Source: UBA4615 sp046046245 (GTDB lineage: Bacteria > Pseudomonadota > Gammaproteobacteria > Burkholderiales > Burkholderiaceae_E). From it: a DNA stretch of 64,000 nucleotides. A program made the translations under genes and the position numbers. The stretch is taken from positions 1 through 64,000 of the forward strand of contig JBJOKE010000020.1 of assembly GCA_046046245.1 (NCBI GenBank). The letters are read 5' to 3'. Within the stretch, counting starts at the first letter, position 1. Each line of letters opens with the position of its first letter. Positions 42,786-50,340 of the stretch are shown here, one piece after another. The notes beneath the pieces are model-generated. The model searched no databases, was not told the DNA's origin, and saw only the letters and a program-made list of their open reading frames with translations.

Positions 42786-42803
42786 TATACCAAAAAAGGT
42801 ATA
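42786..42803. promoter_or_regulatory. Operator-like inverted repeat TATACC-A6-GGTATA
   Basis: TATACCAAAAAAGGTATA is an inverted repeat with a six-A spacer, 13 bases before the toxin ATG of cassette 5. It overlaps -10-like words (TATACC, TATAGT). It is a good candidate for autorepression by the downstream XRE antitoxin and again shows a cassette-borne promoter region. Confidence 0.55.
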
Positions 42804-42816
42804 GTCATCATGCAGT

Positions 42817-43101
42817 ATGTGGCGTGTATTTGAGCATCGGCGTGTCGACCGCCAGTTTCGCGAGGCCCCGCGGGAAGTCCTTGTCCGATACGAGAAGTGG
42901 AAGGACATCGTGTCGCTTTCGGGGCCACCCGGTCTGCGACTGATCAAGGGCTTTCATGATGAAGCGCTGTCAGGGCAACGGGCGGGCCATCGCTCGTCTC
43001 GCCTTGGGATTCAATGGCGTGTGATCTATCAGATCGAGGCGTCTGAGGTGCGAGTCTTGGTCATGACCGTGACTGCTCATGACTATCGGAGGGCACGATG
43101 A
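42817..43101 (+). CDS. RelE/ParE-superfamily toxin (integron cassette 5)
   Basis: This 94-aa protein has the RelE-fold pattern: RRVDRQFREAPREVLVRYEKWKDIV, LRLIKGFHDEAL, RLGIQWRVIYQI and a C-terminal VTAHDYRR carrying His and Tyr that could serve catalysis. It overlaps the XRE antitoxin gene by four bases (ATGA). The ATG at 42817 lacks a clear ribosome site. It is toxin-first, like the two preceding cassettes, and probably an mRNA interferase. Confidence 0.85.
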   Translation: MWRVFEHRRVDRQFREAPREVLVRYEKWKDIVSLSGPPGLRLIKGFHDEALSGQRAGHRSSRLGIQWRVIYQIEASEVRVLVMTVTAHDYRRAR

Positions 43102-43358
43102 GGAACTTTCAGGCAGCGAAGAAGCGCGTCGAGGTTTCGGTCGGGGAGTCGGTGCGCGTGATCCGTGAGCTTCAGGAGATGAGCCAGAACGACCTGGCGC
43201 GCGCCACCGGAATCCCGCAATCGACGATCTCGGCGATCGAGAACGAACGGGTGCGGCTCGGTGTAGAGCGCGCCAAGGTGCTCGCGCGGGCCCTTCGCTG
43301 TCATCCCGGTGTGCTCGTCTTCCCGGGCTGGGACGCCGACTATGCGGACGCTGCATAA
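43098..43358 (+). CDS. XRE-family antitoxin (integron cassette 5)
   Basis: This 86-aa protein carries a helix-turn-helix at residues 18-60 (VRVIRELQEMSQNDLARATGIPQSTISAIENERVRLG). The C-terminus HPGVLVFPGWD resembles other RelE-partner XRE proteins. It is translationally coupled to the toxin gene through ATGA, and its stop lies within the start of attC site 5, a normal feature of compact cassettes. Confidence 0.88.
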   Translation: MRNFQAAKKRVEVSVGESVRVIRELQEMSQNDLARATGIPQSTISAIENERVRLGVERAKVLARALRCHPGVLVFPGWDADYADAA

Positions 43359-43449
43359 CCAAAAGCTGCATCGGACGCTTGACCCCGATGCTCGCCCGCG
43401 GCCGCAGGCGAGCATCGGCGTCAAGCGCCGCTGAGCGCCAGCATTAGGC
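43353..43449 (+). repeat. attC site 5 (altered R' core)
   Basis: The site begins with GCATAAC and has the arms of sites 2 and 3, with a 12-base perfect inner repeat CCGATGCTCGCC/GGCGAGCATCGG. Its R' core reads ATTAGGC instead of GTTAGGC, so the conserved G at the crossover is changed. It is the last recognisable complete attC of the contiguous array. Confidence 0.85.
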
Positions 43450-43674
43450 AGACCATGACGCCTGGCGTGCTCGATTTTAAACTGTCGAACACGGTGAGGT
43501 GCGGACGAAATCTTGGGCTACCTCATGAGCGGCCGAACTCTAATTCAGAACAGTCTGCTTTCGGGGAGAACGTCAATCGGACCTGCGGATCTCAACGTCC
43601 GCCCCGAAAATGATTGCGCGCGACGTTCGTCCAGACCCTGTCGACCGCATTTTCAACAGCCTGTCGGGTATCAC

Positions 43675-44739
43675 GTGGCGCGTACTGCGGTCGCTCTGTT
43701 ACTGGTCATCTCTCCAGCCATGGGTCTTGCCGCGGCCGGGCTGGTTTCGCACGCCGGCGCTCAGATCGCAGGCAATGCCTCTACGGCGCCAGGCATCACG
43801 CTACAGAACCTGCCGACGTCACAGCAGGCCTTCCGGGTCCGAGCCGTGAGAGCCGTCGATCATCAGATTTATGCGGGCGCAGTGGCTTCCTTGGCAACGT
43901 ATGGTGCGGAGCCACCGGTCGGCTGGCGAGTCATCCGCATCCCGCGTACGTCCCCGGATGGCGGTAGAGGGGAATCGGTTTTCCATTTGCGTGTCTCTTC
44001 GCCCGAGAAGATCGTGGATGTCGCCATACGCGGAACGGCGAACTTCGACGACCTTCTCGTCGACCTGAATGCCGCGGCGCAACTGGACGAGGAACTTCAG
44101 ATCCCCTTGCACGCCGGCTTCCGCTCCGTGGCGCGTGATGTGTATGGCGCGATACAACGCGAGCTGTCCGATACCGAGATCAAGACGTACGGCTTTCGTC
44201 TGTTCGGACATTCGTTGGGCGGCGCCGCTGCATCCATCGTATCCATGTATCTGCATCAGGCGGGGCTCAACGTGGAACTCGTCGCAACGTATGGTGCTCC
44301 ACGCTTTACGACCAATGAAGGCGCTCGAAAGTATCAGGTCCTGAATCAACGCACGTTTCGCATCGTCCGCTGCGACGACGCCGTTCCGTTCTTGCCGCCG
44401 CCAAACTTTTTCGGCTGGTCGACGGGCAGCTACGAGGCCAACGGCAACATCATCTTGCTCCTCGCGCCGCCATACTTCGATTACTCCGCAGGAACAGATA
44501 TCGAGCGGGACTTCGTCCATCAACTCAGGAGCGAACTGTCAAGCGCTTCAGGTCGATCCGAATTGGCCTTTGGGCATCGGATGAAGAACTACACTGACCT
44601 GCTGATGTGGTTCACAGGCAGCGGCATTCAACTTCGCAGCCGTCCCACTCTGAATGAGCCGGCCGATATCCGACCGATCGCCTACACCCTGGCTCTCCAG
44701 TCTCGCCTGTGTCCACCGCGGTTGCGGGGGCCACTGTGA
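43675..44739 (+). CDS. Exported class 3 lipase-like hydrolase
   Basis: This protein of about 354 aa is an alpha/beta-hydrolase of the lipase class 3 type. The nucleophile elbow FGHSLGGAAASI is clear, and VDVAIRGTANFDDLLVDLNA precedes it. TYGAPRF and the DDAVPFLPP segment follow in the right order for acidic and oxyanion elements. The GTG at 43675 gives a plausible signal peptide (TAVALLLVISPAMGLAAA); the frame is open to 43513. It follows attC site 5 but has no attC of its own, so cassette status is unproven. Confidence 0.75.
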   Translation: MARTAVALLLVISPAMGLAAAGLVSHAGAQIAGNASTAPGITLQNLPTSQQAFRVRAVRAVDHQIYAGAVASLATYGAEPPVGWRVIRIPRTSPDGGRGESVFHLRVSSPEKIVDVAIRGTANFDDLLVDLNAAAQLDEELQIPLHAGFRSVARDVYGAIQRELSDTEIKTYGFRLFGHSLGGAAASIVSMYLHQAGLNVELVATYGAPRFTTNEGARKYQVLNQRTFRIVRCDDAVPFLPPPNFFGWSTGSYEANGNIILLLAPPYFDYSAGTDIERDFVHQLRSELSSASGRSELAFGHRMKNYTDLLMWFTGSGIQLRSRPTLNEPADIRPIAYTLALQSRLCPPRLRGPL

Positions 44740-44891
44740 TGCCCGACACTCGTTCGACCGGTCAGTTGCGCAGTCCGGCCCGCCGCCTGGTACCTCTATG
44801 TCGAGGACGCGGACGCCGCGACGGCGCGTGCGCTCGCCGCACTCTTCGTGCTGTGCACGTGTCCACCTCATTCCTGGCGGACACGATGCTC

Positions 44892-45854
44892 CTAACCCCT
44901 GCGCCTCGGTTCAGGATGGCTTCGCCGAGGGCGTATGTTTGCCTGCTGCAGTCCGGCAACGATCGTGGGCACAACCTTGCGAAGGTGGTCGGTGAACTCG
45001 AGCAGGTGCGACGACTGCGATCCGTTGCGAGACCATATCGCCTCGAAGCCGATGGTTACGGCGCGGCCGGACTTGTCGGCGATCGGGAACGACGCGTGCG
45101 CGCTTGAAGTCACCTTGGACTTCGGCAGTATCGCCGCGCCGATACCCAACGCCGCCCACTCTTCCAGCACCTGGTAGCTCATGGCCTCGCCGGAGTATTC
45201 GCGGAGCTTGCGGCGCTGGCTGCGGAACAGCGCGCGCGTCGCGCGCGAAAGCCCGCAAGCGTCGGGGACCATGACATAGGTCTCCTCGGCGATGTCCTTG
45301 AGTTGCACCGACCGAGGCAACGGGCCGTTCGACCACACCGCCCCACGCGGGATGAAGAGGAGCGGTTCTTCATACAGGAACGTCGCGGTCACCGGTCCTT
45401 TCTGAACGTCTGCGACACCGAAGACGAAGTCCAGGAGGCCGTCATCGAGCATGCGGTAGAGATCGCTCATGTTCATCTCACGCAGCACCAGGTCAACGTC
45501 GGGGTTGCTCAGACGGAACGGCTCGATCATCAACCCCAACAGGTTGGCGCTGACCAGCGGTGACGTGCCGATGCGGATCAGGCGTTTGGCCGGTCTCAGA
45601 AACGCCTGAGTCTGTTGAAGCAGGCTGGCCTGCGCGCTCAGCACCTCGTTGATGTAGGGCAGCACGTGAACACCGAAGGGTGTCAACGCGACCTTGCGGG
45701 TCGTGCGAACGAACAAGCGCTCCCCCAACTCGTTCTCCAGTTGCGCGATGCCGTTCGACAGGGTCGGCTGGGTCACGCAGCACTCGGCTGCCGCGGCCGT
45801 GAACGAACCGGTGGAAGCGACGGCGTGGGCGAAGCGAAGCTGACGCAGATTCAT
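44892..45854 (-). CDS. LysR-family transcriptional regulator
   Basis: This 320-aa regulator starts MNLRQLRFAHAVASTGSFTAAAAECCVTQPT, the LysR helix-turn-helix, followed by the effector domain (RLIRIGTSPLVSANLLGLMIEPF). It is divergent from two small paralogous genes with about 136 bases between starts, so it probably controls them. Its codon usage is somewhat less GC-extreme than the housekeeping block, which fits acquisition with the surrounding accessory segment. Confidence 0.9.
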   Translation of the reverse strand: MNLRQLRFAHAVASTGSFTAAAAECCVTQPTLSNGIAQLENELGERLFVRTTRKVALTPFGVHVLPYINEVLSAQASLLQQTQAFLRPAKRLIRIGTSPLVSANLLGLMIEPFRLSNPDVDLVLREMNMSDLYRMLDDGLLDFVFGVADVQKGPVTATFLYEEPLLFIPRGAVWSNGPLPRSVQLKDIAEETYVMVPDACGLSRATRALFRSQRRKLREYSGEAMSYQVLEEWAALGIGAAILPKSKVTSSAHASFPIADKSGRAVTIGFEAIWSRNGSQSSHLLEFTDHLRKVVPTIVAGLQQANIRPRRSHPEPRRRG

Positions 45855-45990
45855 TTTTGATTAATAGCACGAGCGAATGAGTCGCATGTGAAAATACAAT
45901 GTCCGTATGAAATGGTGGGTGCGTAACCTTGGTGCCAGTCAGGCACCTTGCTGGCGCAAACCCCACACCACACATCGAAGGAGAGTGACC

Positions 45991-46272
45991 ATGGTCTACG
46001 TGCAGATCACCTTGAACGTGGCGGCGAATGATCGTCCGGCTGCTGCTGCGATCTACAGCCGGTTCAGAGGTCCGTTCCTGGCTGAAGCGACGGGCGCCAG
46101 GTCCAAGGACTTGCTGGTCAGAGACGAAGACGTGCAAGTGCTGCATGGCTTCGACTCGGTCGAGAACGCCAACACCTACCTCGCCAGCGCGCTGTTCAAC
46201 CAGGACGTGGTCACCGCGCTGATGCCGCTGCTGAAAGGCGCGCCGGATGTGCGCGTGTATGCGCCAGCCTGA
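45991..46272 (+). CDS. Small alpha/beta protein, possibly ABM-like dimeric barrel; cytosolic copy
   Basis: This 93-aa protein is about 50 percent identical by eye to the next gene product. Shared blocks are ITLNVAANDRPAAAAIY, AR(S)KDLLVRDEDVQVLHGF and MPLLKGAPDVRVY. The size and alternating pattern suggest an antibiotic-biosynthesis-monooxygenase-like ferredoxin fold, but no catalytic motif is certain. AAGGAGAG precedes the ATG with 5-base spacing. No signal peptide is present. It is divergent from a LysR gene. Confidence 0.6.
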   Translation: MVYVQITLNVAANDRPAAAAIYSRFRGPFLAEATGARSKDLLVRDEDVQVLHGFDSVENANTYLASALFNQDVVTALMPLLKGAPDVRVYAPA

Positions 46273-46276
46273 CCCA

Positions 46277-46330
46277 CTCGCCCTCGCCCTCGCCCTCGCC
46301 CTCGCCCTCGCCCTCGCCCTCGCCCTCGTC
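46277..46330 (+). repeat. Hexanucleotide tandem repeat (CTCGCC)8
   Basis: Eight perfect CTCGCC units (46277-46324) plus one variant CTCGTC lie between the two paralogous genes, four bases after the first stop codon. The repeat is in frame with the second gene, where it would encode alternating Leu-Ala. Unit-number changes would not shift that frame. Confidence 0.9.
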
Positions 46331-46354
46331 TCACATTCATCCCTGGAGAACTTC

Positions 46355-46705
46355 GTGAACAAGACTTTCTTCGCCCTGCTCGCTGGCGCAGCCCTCACCG
46401 TGCCGACATTTGCCTATGCCGAGAAGGCGTACCTCGAAATCACGCTGAAAGTCGACCCGCAGGATCGGGCAGCCGCTGGCGCAATCTATGCCAAGTACAA
46501 GCAGCCCTTCCTCACCAAGGTTCCCGGGGCGAAGTCCAAGGAGTTGCTGATTCGCGATGACGACGTGCAGGTGCTGCATGGCTTCTCATCCCGCAAGCAA
46601 GCCGAGGCGTATCTCAGCAGCGATCTCTTCATGAAGGACGTGGTGGTTGGCCTCAAGCCTCTTCTGAAGGCCGACCCAGAGGTCCGGGTCTATTCGGCAA
46701 ACTGA
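46355..46705 (+). CDS. Exported paralogue of the preceding small protein
   Basis: This 116-aa product has a signal peptide (NKTFFALLAGAALTVPTFAYA) and then a domain closely matching the upstream protein (EITLKVDPQDRAAAGAIY, AKSKELLIRDDDVQVLHGF, LKPLLKADPEVRVYSAN). The GTG at 46355 is preceded by GGAG with 6-base spacing. An open frame extends through the hexamer repeat to 46247, but the start here is better supported. A cytosolic and a periplasmic copy of one domain next to a LysR gene suggest a response to a shared small molecule. Confidence 0.65.
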   Translation: MNKTFFALLAGAALTVPTFAYAEKAYLEITLKVDPQDRAAAGAIYAKYKQPFLTKVPGAKSKELLIRDDDVQVLHGFSSRKQAEAYLSSDLFMKDVVVGLKPLLKADPEVRVYSAN

Positions 46706-47108
46706 TCCGGGCCGACGAGGGCCACGAAGCCACGGGAAAGCGGCGACCGCACATCCCGATGTTATGCCCGGGCGCCCGCACATGGCGACAGCCCATCCGG
46801 ACTACAGGTCATCGGCGTCGCAAGCAGCGATGCTCTTGCGGAGTGGATTGTGCAGGTCGATACGAACCGGGGGCAGAGATGCTGCACAGCGACGAATCAT
46901 TCCCCGACGGCGTGCCCGACTTGGAGTTGAATCGGACACTTGCGCAGGCCGGCCCGGAGGGGACAGTGTGCAACCCCCTTCCGGGCTCGCTAGCCGCCGG
47001 TCAACGCAGCGTCAGGCTCCACGAGCAGGACGTCGACTGTCTCCGACATGACCTTGTTGACGCAGCGCCGCGATGCCGACGTGATGTGGCCGAAATCTGG
47101 CCTCGCCC
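46706..47108. other. No gene recognised
   Basis: About 400 bases follow the exported paralogue. A plus-strand frame is open from 46759 but its translation is composition-like and has no domain. The base composition is more mixed than in the core genes. It may be decayed sequence, like the pseudogenes further along. Confidence 0.3.
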
Positions 47109-47324
47109 GTGCTCGCGTCCGCGCTCATCGCAGGCTGCGCGACGACGACTCAGCTCGTGCTTCCGGATGGTCGCGTCGCGCATGAGATCAACTGTGTGGG
47201 CTTCGGCGACTGCAGAAGAACCGCCGAGCGTCTGTGTCACGGCCGAGGTTACGAGGTGGTTGGCACCGCGTATCGGCTGCCCGGAGGCCGCCTTCCGCAG
47301 AGCGACGCCGAAATCGTTTACTGA
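47109..47324 (+). CDS. Small putative lipoprotein, possibly N-terminally truncated
   Basis: This 71-aa frame begins LASALIAGCATTTQ, which contains a lipobox (LIAGC). Then LPDGRVAHEINCVGFGDCRRTAERLCHGRGYEVVG follows, a cysteine-containing pattern seen in small bacterial lipoproteins. No positively charged N-region is encoded before the hydrophobic part in this frame, and a stop lies just upstream. The gene may have lost its true start or been frameshifted. The function is unknown. Confidence 0.4.
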   Translation: MLASALIAGCATTTQLVLPDGRVAHEINCVGFGDCRRTAERLCHGRGYEVVGTAYRLPGGRLPQSDAEIVY

Positions 47325-47459
47325 TACTTGGTTGTCACCTGCAGAGAGTGAAACGTCGCCTACCTGGGCTGTCTACAATGAATGGCGCCCGCTCGGTTCG
47401 AGCGCCAAGGTACTCCGCCGCGGAGTGGATGTAGAAAGTTTGGAGGTCAGGGTCTCGGA

Positions 47460-47750
47460 ATGCCTCGGTTCAGGTCCTTGATCGGAGCGTTCGCCGTCCT
47501 GGTCGTGGTCATGCTCGGATCGCGTTTCTCCCCGGTGCTCGGCTATCTCTTCGCGCTGTCGGCGCTCGTCATGATCATCGTCGCGCTGCACTTGGAATCG
47601 ATCTGGCCGACGCGTACGCGAAGAGAAAGCGCCGTGGCCTTCTCCTTGTTCTGGGGGCTGATGTCGGGGTCGCTCGTGCCTTTTCTCGTCACCACGTTTC
47701 TGGATGGTGGCGTGTCCGCGATCCATGAACTCTTCAAGTCACAGCCATGA
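47460..47750 (+). CDS. Small membrane protein of unknown function
   Basis: This 96-aa protein has three hydrophobic stretches (LIGAFAVLVVVMLG, VLGYLFALSALVMIIVALHL and FSLFWGLMSGSLVPFLVTTFL). The ATG at 47460 was chosen because it directly precedes the first; GGAGG lies 13 bases upstream. I do not recognise the family. It lies in the degraded accessory segment beyond the integron. Confidence 0.5.
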   Translation: MPRFRSLIGAFAVLVVVMLGSRFSPVLGYLFALSALVMIIVALHLESIWPTRTRRESAVAFSLFWGLMSGSLVPFLVTTFLDGGVSAIHELFKSQP

Positions 47751-47915
47751 CCGGGCGGTCAACCGGACGTCGAGATGGGGCAGCCCGCCCGTGAGTCCAC
47801 CGCCCTACACGTCGCCTTCTGGTTCGCGGTCTTCGCGGTCTTCGCGGCCCGGAGGGACCGTCCCCCTGGTTTTCCGGTGCCCGATGTCCGGCGCCCCGCA
47901 GCCGGAGTGTCCTCG

Positions 47916-48386
47916 ATGAAGAAGGTCCTGTGCGTCGCCGCGACCCACCTGATCGCGCTCGCGGTGGGCGTCGCGCTCGGCATCTACCTTCTGCCGATCC
48001 TGGTCGCGCCGCCGGCGCCCTCGGGCGCCGAGGTGGCGGCGGTCGCGGGCGAGGCACGCTTCACCGGCACGTTCCGGCGCGACCTGAAGGACAGCGACGC
48101 GCTGCACTGGGGGGAGGGCACGGTGTCGATCGGCCCGAAGGCGATCGCGCTCGAGGGCGCGCTCGCCCCCGGTCCGGACTACAAGGTCTACCTGTCGCCG
48201 GAGTTCGTCGAGACCGAGGCGGACTTCCTTCGGCTCAAGGCCTCGATGGTGCGCGTCGGCGACGTCCGCACGTTCGCGAACTTCGTGGTGCCGGTGCCGG
48301 AGGGCGTGGACCCGTCCCGGTATCGCGCGGTCATCGTCTGGTGCGAGACGTTCGGGCAGTTCATCACCGCGGCCCGCTACCGCTAG
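47916..48386 (+). CDS. DM13-domain exported protein
   Basis: This 156-aa protein has an N-terminal membrane anchor or signal (LCVAATHLIALAVGVALGIYLLPILV) and a DM13 domain. Landmarks are ARFTGTFRRDLKDSDALHWGEGTVSI, YKVYLSPEF, FANFVVPVPEGVDPSRYRAVIVWCETFGQFITAARY. The single cysteine in the VIVWCETF motif is the residue proposed to act in DM13 redox or metal functions. It should face the periplasm. The IS66 remnant begins about 30 bases downstream. Confidence 0.8.
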   Translation: MKKVLCVAATHLIALAVGVALGIYLLPILVAPPAPSGAEVAAVAGEARFTGTFRRDLKDSDALHWGEGTVSIGPKAIALEGALAPGPDYKVYLSPEFVETEADFLRLKASMVRVGDVRTFANFVVPVPEGVDPSRYRAVIVWCETFGQFITAARYR

Positions 48387-48417
48387 TCGCGTGCCATGAC
48401 AAGCACGGCGGGATGTT

Positions 48418-49210
48418 GGTGCCGTGCTGCAGCCCGGGCGCGGCACGACCAAGACCGGGCGGCTGTGGACGTACGTGCGCGACGACCGGCCGGCGGGCAG
48501 CGCGGTGCCGCCTGTGGTACGGATGCGCTACATACCGGACCGCAAGGCGGTCCACCCTGCCGAACACCTGGCCGGGTTCAACGGCGTCCTGTAGGCCGAC
48601 GGATACGCCGGGGTCGAGCGGCTCCACGAGACGGGCCGGATCACCGAAGCGGCCTGTTGGGCGCAGGTGAGGCGAAAGTTCCACGACATCGCCGATCGCC
48701 AAGGAGGCGATCGGCCGGATCGGGGAGTTGTACGCGATCGAGGCCGAGGTCCGGGGGCGAGCCCCCGAAGAACGACGAACGCAGCGGCAGGCTCGCGCCT
48801 CGCCGCTGCTGGTGGAACTACGGATCTGGCTGCAGGCGACGCTCGGCAACCTCTCGAGCAAGGGCGAGCTTGCCCAGGCGATCCGCTACGCGCTCACGCG
48901 CTGGGCGGCGCTCACCCGCTATGCGAACGACGGGCGCATCGAGATCGACAACAACGCCGCCGAACGCTCGATCCGGGACGCCGCGCTCGGGCGCAGGAAC
49001 TGGCTGTTTGCAGGATCTGACGCCGGCGGCGAGTGGGCTGCGGCGATCTACAGTCTGCTGGGCAGTGCAAAGCTCAATGGGATCGACTCAGAGCGATACC
49101 TGCGGGCAGTGCTCGAACGCATCGCCGAGCACCCGATCAACCGCATCGACGAGTTGCTGCCGCGGAACCTCGCCGCCGCAGCGGCAGGCGACGAACGACT
49201 CGCCGCCTGA
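48418..49210 (+). pseudogene. IS66-family transposase (TnpC) remnant
   Basis: The C-terminal two-thirds of an IS66 transposase are recognisable. GRLWTYVRDDRPAG and RKAVHPAEHLAGF are followed by an in-frame TAG in place of the Gln codon of the family motif (near 48594). RKFHDIADR precedes a frameshift near 48700, after which the frame at 48728-49210 gives IGELYAIEAEVRG, IEIDNNAAERSIRDAALGRRNWLFAGSDAGGEWAAAIYSLL and RIDELLPRNL. The N-terminus and the IS ends are missing. It cannot transpose itself. Confidence 0.85.
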
Positions 49211-49251
49211 TCAGCACGGACGCGTCAAGACGGCCACGGCCGGACGGTTAC

Positions 49252-49451
49252 CATATGAGCACCGCGAAGTGCTTCTGAAACTCGAGCGCTGATGCATACA
49301 AGGCTGTAATCAGCGGGTAAACACACCCCGTCGCTCAACACCCTGAAGAGGTCCGCTCAGGCGATCTGCCGCAACGGACGCTTGACCCGGTCGCCTGTGC
49401 CCACCCGCGGTCAGCCGCCGGCGTCGAGCACCGCTGAGCGCCACGTTAGGC
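49252..49451 (+). repeat. Cassette remnant: higA-type 3' end plus degenerate attC
   Basis: Bases 49252-49293 encode a tail matching the HigA antitoxin of cassette 3 (EVLLKLER then stop) with nearly identical nucleotides, followed by GATGCATAC as at the start of attC site 3. After about 70 foreign bases the attC arms reappear (CAACGGACGCTTGACCC, GAGCACCGCTGAGCGCCACG) and end in GTTAGGC (49445-49451). This is a disrupted integron cassette 6 kb from the array. Confidence 0.75.
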
Positions 49452-49464
49452 CGTAGATATCGCC

Positions 49465-49845
49465 ATGCGCTGGGCGCGAATCCTCGTACTGCTCTGTGGT
49501 GTCGCACTTCCGTACCTGGCCCGGTTGCCGGGTGGAAGCAGTTGGCTGAAGCAGTACACGGACATCGGCATCGAGGGATGGTTTTTTTTCGGGGCCTTCA
49601 ATGCGATCGCCTGGGGGGCCATGCTGATTGTCAGCGCCGCCTACCGTCACCCGGTTTCGTTGCTTGCTCCGGCGGTGCCGGGCTTTGGCTTTCTTGCCTG
49701 GGCTCATGGGACGCTCGACTTGGCATCTGATGCTCAGGCTTCGATCGCGCTGGTGTTCATCCCGGTGCTTGCCCTCGTCCCGATATCTGTTGGAGGCCTG
49801 TTGGGCTATGCGATCGACAGACGGTTGGCCCGAAGGGGCGAGTGA
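49465..49845 (+). CDS. Membrane protein of unknown function after the attC remnant
   Basis: This 126-aa protein has about four hydrophobic segments (ILVLLCGVALPYLARL, GWFFFGAFNAIAWGAMLIVSA, VSLLAPAVPGFGFLAWA, ALVFIPVLALVPISVGGLLGYAI). Its ATG lies 13 bases after an integron-type GTTAGGC core, the normal place for a cassette gene start. No attC follows it, so it may be a terminal cassette that lost its site. No family is recognised. Confidence 0.6.
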   Translation: MRWARILVLLCGVALPYLARLPGGSSWLKQYTDIGIEGWFFFGAFNAIAWGAMLIVSAAYRHPVSLLAPAVPGFGFLAWAHGTLDLASDAQASIALVFIPVLALVPISVGGLLGYAIDRRLARRGE

Positions 49846-49854
49846 TCGTCCATC

Positions 49855-50197
49855 GTGAACCGCCGATCCCTGGTCAACCATGACGCCATCGGCGGGTACG
49901 CTCCCCTCGGCGAGGAGATCCGGTCACAAACCGGTGGCGCCGTGACGGCCTTCGTGCACGCCGTCAGCACGGCGCACGCCATCCACGGCGTCACGCAGGC
50001 ACTCCGGCGAACAACCCGACCATCGAGATCACCGCGGTCCGGCGGGAGCCGATGTCGTCGCGGCGCTTCGCGTCGCCGAGCGCCTGGGATCGGATGCGAC
50101 CGTCGTCACGATCGCTTGCGATTCCGGGCTCCGGTACCCGAGCACCGATGTGTTCCGGCACGGTGATCGACGCCTCGGTACGATCGTCGATGCATGA
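49855..50197 (+). pseudogene. Cysteine synthase-family fragment (PLP-dependent) with internal deletion
   Basis: The first frame reads HDAIGGYAPLGEEI and VSTAHAIHGVTQALRR, typical of the middle of O-acetylserine sulfhydrylase-like enzymes. After a shift near 50030 another frame resumes with ADVVAALRVAERLGSDATVVTIACDSGLRYPSTDVF and runs to a TGA at 50195. About 90 residues between the two halves, including the glycine-rich region, are missing, and so is the N-terminal half with the PLP lysine. It cannot be functional. Confidence 0.75.
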
Positions 50198-50340
50198 CGG
50201 CACCATCGGCTTCCTTCACCTCCACGCCGGGCCCGGACATGCCGCTGTCGCGCTTCACCTGCCTCGTCGGGGCGCCGGGCCAGTCGCGGGCGTTCGCCGC
50301 GTCGACCGGGAGGCGGACAGGGCCCGCCGGTCCGCCCGAT

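Noticed and set aside
40554..43449. Regularly spaced repeats as a CRISPR array
   Set aside because: The repeats are about 100-base palindromes separated by genes and no cas genes are present; they are attC sites.
46247..46354. N-terminal extension of the exported paralogue through the hexamer repeat
   Set aside because: It would start inside the preceding gene without a ribosome site, whereas GTG 46355 has GGAG and a normal signal peptide.
46761..46767. GTTATGC word that could be an attC R' core
   Set aside because: No matching RYYYAAC start or palindromic arms lie upstream; an isolated seven-base word is expected by chance.
46759..47481. Open frame of 240 codons on the plus strand
   Set aside because: The translation has no domain, and it overlaps a more gene-like lipoprotein frame.
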